Below are positions 59,401 to 64,000 of a stretch of 64,000 nucleotides of DNA, piece after piece. The DNA lies in contig NW_019091361.1 of the NCBI RefSeq assembly GCF_001949145.1, positions 1,108,769-1,172,768 of the forward strand. Direction: 5' to 3'. The position numbers and the translations under genes are program-made. The stretch is from Acanthaster planci. Lineage: Eukaryota; Echinodermata; Asteroidea; Valvatida; Acanthasteridae. The notes below the pieces were generated by a model. The model had not been told where the DNA came from, made no database searches, and saw only the letters and a program-made list of their open reading frames with translations. Every line of letters starts with the position of its first letter. Positions within the stretch are counted from its first letter, which is position 1.

Positions 59401-62378
59401 TGGCATGTGTTGTGCTCCAGGGCCAGTTCTACCCTCCGAGCCTGTTCTGTCGCTACAACATGTTCAACGACCACTTCTTTGAAGGGGAGCCAAGCAGGAG
59501 TATCTGTCGGGAGTTCCTGCATTGTAACCGTGGCAACAATGTGGTAGTGGTCACAGACCCTCCATTTGGGGGGCGGGTTGAAATTCTGGTGGAGGTGTTG
59601 AAAAGGATGATGGCACTGTGGAAGGAAGGTGCACATGGTAAGGGCTGCATGATGTTTGAATGCTATTTTAGCAGGGCACTTGAGCCCCAATAAATTGAAG
59701 GTTTTTGCCTTCATATTTGGAATTTCCCCAGGCTTAATTCAGCTTAATGTTATTTAAAGTTAAGCTTTGAAGTTAAACGTTTTGTTTCTCATATTACTTC
59801 GATGTTTAAATTTGTGGAGGGATTTTTCAAATTTGATTTGTCTGTAATATTTGAAAGCCATTTGTGTCTGTCCTTTGCAATCTTTGTGAGGTGTATGGGT
59901 ATTAACATAGACATGGATTATCTGCCTCTAGCAGAAGTACTCCCTCATTGGCCAACGTTGGTCAAGAATGTTAATTTTGTTGGTAGCGATACAACCGTAA
60001 CACAAGCATTTCCAAGTTGTTTGTGAACCAGTGAAGTGCACTTTATAGTGCTAAGGTTGCCTGCATTGCTGGGAAAGTTGTGCCCTCTCTTGCTCCAGCT
60101 CGGGGTTCACTGAGAACTTCTCATCAATCAAAACCTGTAACCTTTTAATTATAAAGAGACTTCCTAGTTTATTTGTCACACTGTACAACTTCATGTAATT
60201 CAACATGGCTGTGCTGAATTGTTCTAAAGTAATTAATTTATAATTCACAGTGGCAAATATCCCCAACTCACAGTAACTTTCTTACCTTAAATGATACTTA
60301 TGCATGTACATGTCCTTGTGTACCTGCTATTTCAGTGCAAAGCAAAACCAATCCATACTATCTTTGAGGGGATTTGATTGGATTTGGGGGAGAATTGATG
60401 GATTTCGGGAAGGGCTGGGAAAAAGCAATTTAATTGTCATAGGGTTGATGGAGGCTGGGGGGAAAGAAATTATGATGTCATCAGTTTTCAAAGAAATATT
60501 TCTCAACACAGGGCCAGATTCGTCAAAAGAACTGCCAGTCATGTGGATTTTCCCTTACTTTCTGGAGCACAGGATTGTGGCAGGCCTCCCCTCATTTGTC
60601 ATGCTTGACTACAAGGTGAATACCATTCTCCTTACTGAGTAAAAAAAAGGGAAAATAACGTCCCTGGTATACATGTATGTGACCTGTTGTTTCTTATTTT
60701 GAGGGTTCAAAGTCATAGTGAATTGGAGGTCAATTTTTTTAATAGTTGGAAACAGTAACCGGTCTCTTATGCAATTCCAAATATTTCATAGGATCGTATA
60801 TTTAACCACTTCCTGCCAGGGCAGTTATCAATGTTGATGATGCTTGGCCGGGATATTTATCATTTTTTTCTGTTTTCAAAATTCTTTAAAATTCCTATCT
60901 TTATTTACTGGACACTTACAAACACGTGAAGGACTGTCTGGTGGCCCCTCTAGCCTGACAGACAAAATCTATTGACGCCTGAGTATTTCAGCCAGGCCTG
61001 CAGCCTTGTAAAAAGAGCCCAGATTGTGCGGTGTTCTATAACTTTCTTTCGTTCACGAACCTGGCTCAGTGTGCTGTTGACCTCTTTTCAATAGGGGCCA
61101 GATTAGCATGCTGCAGTGCTGTGTGGCTTATCGCTGCGGTGGTGGAGCGCTTTTGTCCCCGATGGTAATCTGCTCGCTCTGAATGCCCCAAACGGTGGTA
61201 TACTGTTTCAAAACAAGGCTGGATTATCTTCACTTTTGAGAGTGAAAAAATGTAGCTGATTTCCAGCAGCCTGGTCTTTTGTTTCAAGTACAGTCTTTTG
61301 TTACAAGGCCCTGCTCCCTTTGTCTGGATCTTCAATCCCCGGCAGGAACTGGTTAAAAAGGTCATTTTTTCAGCAATTTTGATGATAGCATTATTATTGT
61401 CGGGTAAGAAAAGCGATGTCTGAAACAAAGATGCAGAGCTGCCATGCCACATTGTCACCTTATGAATGTACATGTACTTCTACCGTAAGTGTTCCATTTA
61501 CACCGTTGGAAAGCCCTTTTTCTGCTGAATTCCCAAATACAAATATCTCAGTTTTTGAAAATCCCAACTTTCAGCTCATTTGGTGGTGACAGGTCACATA
61601 TATGCCCTTGACAATAATGTGCATAAAAACAATGCAAATGACTCCAGCCACAAAATGCTACATGTACATGTATGTAGACTGTTAACCTTAGAATGAACAT
61701 TCTGTAGACACAAAAATAGACGGGTGTTTATTAAACCAGAAAGAGACATTGTTTGTTATTGTTGATATGTAGCATTAGTGCCGTAGCTCTGTAGAGTTCA
61801 GGGCTGCTCATGTACATGTGGAAAATATTTTTCAATTTTAATTGAAACTCTTGCCAAGATCAGTCCTAAATCCGCCAGGAAATTTGGCAGGATTGAGGAG
61901 AGTACACCTCAGTAGCTCTTGTTTGATGTGGGGGATTTAAGGCATGGAACTCGGGGATCCGGCCAGTAAGAAAAGCTGAGAGCTTATGAGTTAATTTGAT
62001 AGATGTTACTCAATCTGGTGATTTTGCCATTGAGTCTGCGTTGATGTTAAGGGCAACATGTAAAGAATATATGCTGACCATTATCCGAGAGGAAGTGTTC
62101 TTGAAAATGCTTGCAAACAAATCAAAGAGAGATAAAACATGAACAGTCAGAAATTCTTTAGGGGTGCATTAGTAATGTTACTAAATGAATTGGCATATTA
62201 TTTTATTAATGTTGACGCAAATTGTTCAGGACATGTTCTTAATTGTTTCCTAGGTTGAGTATAACAACCACCCCCTGTTTCAGCACAGCAAGAAAGCCTG
62301 TAAAAAGGGCTCTCCTGTTCGCATCTTCACAAACATCCCTCCTTCAAAAATTGTTCTACCTGCCAGTTATGGTTATCG
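50360..62378 (+). CDS. ZCCHC4: ZCCHC4, rRNA N6-adenosine methyltransferase (3' end beyond window)
   Basis: Eight exons join in frame (50360-50435, 52884-53088, 54985-55168, 56210-56301, 57527-57599, 59421-59637, 60512-60615, 62254-62378), encoding about 359 residues. In vertebrates ZCCHC4 installs m6A on 28S rRNA in the nucleolus using S-adenosylmethionine. Visible parts: a GRF-type zinc finger (Cys23, His25, then [14 protein letters not shown] at 47-60), a C2H2-like finger (Cys109, Cys112, His124, His127), and a methyltransferase domain from about 155 with LCVGVPR, LLLDID and the catalytic DPPF at 256-259, WIFPYF near 294-299, and [11 protein letters not shown] near the end. The DHHC-like and CCHC fingers of the family must lie right of 64000. 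The start has an in-frame TAA at 50336-50338 and A at -3. No frameshift or stop interrupts the exons. Introns run from about 0.9 to 2.4 kb, with small repeats in introns 1 and 2. Confidence 0.93.
50995..51260 (+). repeat. Dispersed repeat, family D copy 2 (ZCCHC4 intron 1)
   Basis: Relative of 47695-47905; core match at about 51050-51255. It additionally has GGTTGGGCTGGCCCAACTA on the left and TTGGGTCAGCCCAACTGCAG on the right. The GGGC/GCCC words could form a local stem, and the same pair seems partly present in copy 1 (TTGGGCCAGCACAACTGCAG). Confidence 0.6.
52242..52549. mobile_element. CAGTGGCG-ended element in ZCCHC4 intron 1
   Basis: It starts CAGTGGCGTAGCTAGGATTT and ends with a C run followed by CACTG, the reverse complement of CAGTG. 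It has G runs at the left and a GGGGGGG...CCCCCCCCC stem at the right. A 21-bp tandem array occupies its middle. The terminal match is short, but the style matches the elements near 22877 and 29282. Confidence 0.55.
52306..52432 (+). repeat. 21-bp tandem array, six units
   Basis: Six consecutive copies of CACCAGCTTTCAGTGGTGGG plus G. One unit has an extra T (22 bp), two begin TACC, and the last has GTGG for GGGG. Three units are identical, so the expansion is recent. An open frame reading through it gives a repetitive peptide and is not a gene. Confidence 0.93.
52884..53088 (+). CDS. ZCCHC4: ZCCHC4 exon 2 (GRF zinc finger)
   Basis: The acceptor is TGTTTGCATGCAG. The 205-bp exon carries PTLLFERY and the Cys motif [14 protein letters not shown]. 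The donor chosen, AAAAG followed by GTACAT, leaves a split Arg codon that matches exon 3. Reading past this donor gives RYMHFLS, which resembles the sequence I recall for the vertebrate protein, so the 3' boundary is less certain than the rest. Confidence 0.85.
54623..54768 (+). repeat. Three tandem units of about 50 bp (ZCCHC4 intron 2)
   Basis: Units at 54623-54669, 54670-54721 and 54722-54768 share AATAATTCAGAATCATTTGG, AC-TAAGCAAAC-A-CATA and TATCCTTGG. The middle unit has a five-base insertion (CAGTA), and the third has a few substitutions. Intronic, no coding role. Confidence 0.92.
54985..55168 (+). CDS. ZCCHC4: ZCCHC4 exon 3 (C2H2-like finger)
   Basis: The acceptor is TTTTATTCCATTCAG and the donor is GCG followed by GTGAGT. 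The exon encodes the [16 protein letters not shown]-type finger and PLENSKTNA, which is strongly family-specific. An acceptor 13 or more bases further right is also possible if exon 2 ends later. Confidence 0.88.
56210..56301 (+). CDS. ZCCHC4: ZCCHC4 exon 4
   Basis: The acceptor is TTTTGTCTTTCAG and the donor is CCGAG followed by GTATTA. It begins with QYLF, continuing directly from KTNA, and carries [11 protein letters not shown], the first strand and cofactor-side loop of the methyltransferase fold. It ends with a split Arg codon. Confidence 0.92.
57527..57599 (+). CDS. ZCCHC4: ZCCHC4 exon 5
   Basis: The acceptor is CTTTTGTTTTTAG and the donor is GATAC followed by GTAAGG. It encodes LHEAIQTRQ...[11 protein letters not shown], where the acidic LDID strand end is expected to contact the methyl donor. 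The phase fits both neighbours. Confidence 0.92.
59421..59637 (+). CDS. ZCCHC4: ZCCHC4 exon 6 (catalytic DPPF)
   Basis: The acceptor is GTTGTGCTCCAG and the donor is CATG followed by GTAAGG. This 217-bp exon carries [11 protein letters not shown] and [11 protein letters not shown], the active-site motif of this N6-adenine methyltransferase family, then ALWKEG. All expected residues are present, so the enzyme is predicted active. Confidence 0.95.
60512..60615 (+). CDS. ZCCHC4: ZCCHC4 exon 7
   Basis: The acceptor is TTTCTCAACACAG and the donor is TACAAG followed by GTGAAT. It encodes [19 protein letters not shown] and FVMLDYK. The split Gly codon from exon 6 is completed correctly. Confidence 0.92.
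62254..62378 (+). CDS. ZCCHC4: ZCCHC4 exon 8 (last in window)
   Basis: The acceptor is TTGTTTCCTAG and the donor is TATCG followed by GTGAGT. It encodes [11 protein letters not shown] and [17 protein letters not shown], ending at GYR with a split Arg codon. The following exons with the C-terminal Cys/His-rich fingers are not in the remaining 1.6 kb as far as I can see. Confidence 0.93.
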
Positions 62379-63940
62379 GTGAGTGCGTAATTTTTGTTTC
62401 TGTTTGAATTAGAATTATCATTAACTTTCTGCTGAGGTTGCAAGGATTATTCTGTTACTCAATTAATCGATTGGTCTGTTGATTATTCAGTCACATGTTT
62501 CTAATTCATTTACATGGTCACATGCTTGTATTTTTCCACTGGTTTCACTGCATCCACTCTGGGTCAAGGATTGCCTTGCCAGTTAGATGTACATGTAGAT
62601 GTCTGTTTGCATAGGTTAAATTGGAGGTGTCTTTCTCCAGAAAAGGTCGAGGCACGTAACCAGGGTAGGCTGAAGTAATTTATTTCCTTTATTCCATGCT
62701 GGTGGAACAGACGTATCTAAGCTTATAGGCCCTGGCCCTGTGACTTGTCTTTATTACAACTTTCTCTACAATTCTTGTGACTTTTCATGTTTTGTCCTTC
62801 TCAAAGTTCCAAAAAGCGTACAGTATACTGTGCATCGGGGAGATGTTAATTTACATTATGGGTTTGCTCTGAAACTGACAAATTTTCATAATTCCGATTA
62901 TTAATACATGTATCTATCAGTGTCAGGGTAAAACCCATAAATTAAAACTACTTTTCAAGTCGTGTTAATGTGCCTTTGGTCGTTTTGATGTAAAAGGTGC
63001 AATTTCAATTTTATTATTATCTCTTGATTGATTGATGCCACTCTGTGGAAGTAAAAGCTTCCTTTCTGAAGGCAAAAGAGAGCAGACCAAAGGTGTCTTG
63101 AACAAAATAATCTCAAGCATTTTGCACTGGATGACATGACCATTTCATCTCACCATGATTATGAGTGTGACATTTTTCCAAACCAATCAGAATCTCCTAT
63201 CAGTAAGCCATTAATACATCCACGATGGGGATGACATTGCTTAGATGCGTTTGTCTTATCCTGCATTATCCTAACATTGTTTTTGAAGTGCAGCTGTACC
63301 GCTGATGTGGCTGGGAAAGATACCGCCTTCGGGAAAAGTGAACACTGTCAGCAAACATTTTTTAAAAATTGTGACATTTGAATGCAAAGATTGGCCCCAC
63401 TGAGTTGCATTTTAAAGATGCCCTAAGACACAAAGGTCCTCTAGAGGATTTCTTCCATGTACTTGTTTCTCTGTGCTTGTTGATTAAACATAATACAGTT
63501 CATCCAACTTAATTGTCCATATGAGCACTGATAACAAGGAAATTTTTGGATCCCAATCCTTTGTTCTTTACTGTTTTTATTCCTGATAATAAGCAGTTCC
63601 TCTTATCCGCCCCGAGCTGAAGTGCACCCCCAATCAGCAAAAAGAAAGACAGGTGGTTACAAGCGGGTTCTTGCGCGCATTCTGCATGTACGCAAAGACC
63701 ATACATGCCAGAATAAATTAGTTACGCGTACTCAACGCGCTCTGTGTCAAAAGCGCATACACTTGGGCGCCTCGTGCATTGAATACCAAAACAAACACGC
63801 CCTCTTTTGTTCCGCTTGGAGTAGATAACAATTTGCACGTAATGTGCAAGAACCTCTTATTAATGTGGTTCAACTGTACGTGAAGCTAGACATACTAAAC
63901 AAGCATTCAGCCTTGCGATTAAGTGATCAAGGCCCTAATC
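62379..63940 (+). other. Start of ZCCHC4 intron 8
   Basis: No exon with CxxC/DHHC-like coding content was found here on the plus strand, so the intron continues past the window. No element with clear ends was seen. Confidence 0.5.
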
Positions 63941-63952
63941 AAAAGTGATTGC

Positions 63953-63983
<31 letters not shown>

Positions 63984-64000
63984 ATTGCTTGCTTGCTTGA
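63941..64000 (+). repeat. TTGA/TTGC tetranucleotide microsatellite
   Basis: The window ends in a run of TTGA with interspersed TTGC units, interrupted near its start. The array probably continues beyond the window edge. Confidence 0.92.

Noticed and set aside
59265-59714. 149-codon minus-strand frame
   Set aside because: It is antisense to ZCCHC4 exon 6 and reflects the composition of the real coding strand.
1-64000. CRISPR array, operon or prokaryotic system
   Set aside because: No regularly spaced repeat/spacer pattern, no dense co-directional coding, and clear spliceosomal introns show this is animal nuclear DNA.

Overview
This is a stretch of animal nuclear DNA. It is intron-rich, gene-poor, AT-leaning, full of small inverted-repeat elements, and shows no operons or prokaryotic signals. 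Frequent TACATGTA-type and TAGGCCTA-type words, and the kinds of genes present, suggest a marine invertebrate deuterostome. An echinoderm is my first guess; hemichordate or amphioxus cannot be excluded from sequence alone. One ambiguous base (N at 29364) beside a 21-base G run shows that this is a draft assembly.

Three genes can be supported. (1) 25019-26044, plus strand: an intronless class A G-protein-coupled receptor of 341 residues with seven membrane segments, nearest in style to the GnRH/vasopressin-like peptide receptors. (2) 45633-46532, minus strand: an intronless 299-residue P-loop sulfotransferase-like protein. (3) 50360 to beyond 62378, plus strand: ZCCHC4, the 28S rRNA N6-adenosine methyltransferase. 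Eight of its exons can be placed with compatible splice phases, including a 76-bp first exon. The catalytic DPPF motif is present; the C-terminal cysteine/histidine-rich exons lie to the right of the window. The three genes have no evident functional link.

Most of the remainder is intergenic or intronic and carries short non-autonomous elements. Examples are a palindromic family at 2255 and 19541, two neighbouring GATC-rich elements at 9743-10352, a pair in opposite orientation at 16742 and 39432, a TA-flanked element at 24369, a 285-bp hairpin at 26522 just downstream of the receptor, a 117-bp element at 34043, a TA-flanked element of about 850 bp with subterminal repeats at 36310, and a 324-bp element at 40247. 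Several elements share the end motif CAGTGGCG and contain runs of G. The most striking structure is a 96-bp inverted repeat with two mismatches at 34521-34741, flanked by a 13-bp direct repeat.

I found no tRNA, rRNA, CRISPR array, long autonomous transposon or LTR element. Most open reading frames elsewhere look like chance or are translations of the inverted repeats. Repeat boundaries were found by eye and are approximate unless stated otherwise.
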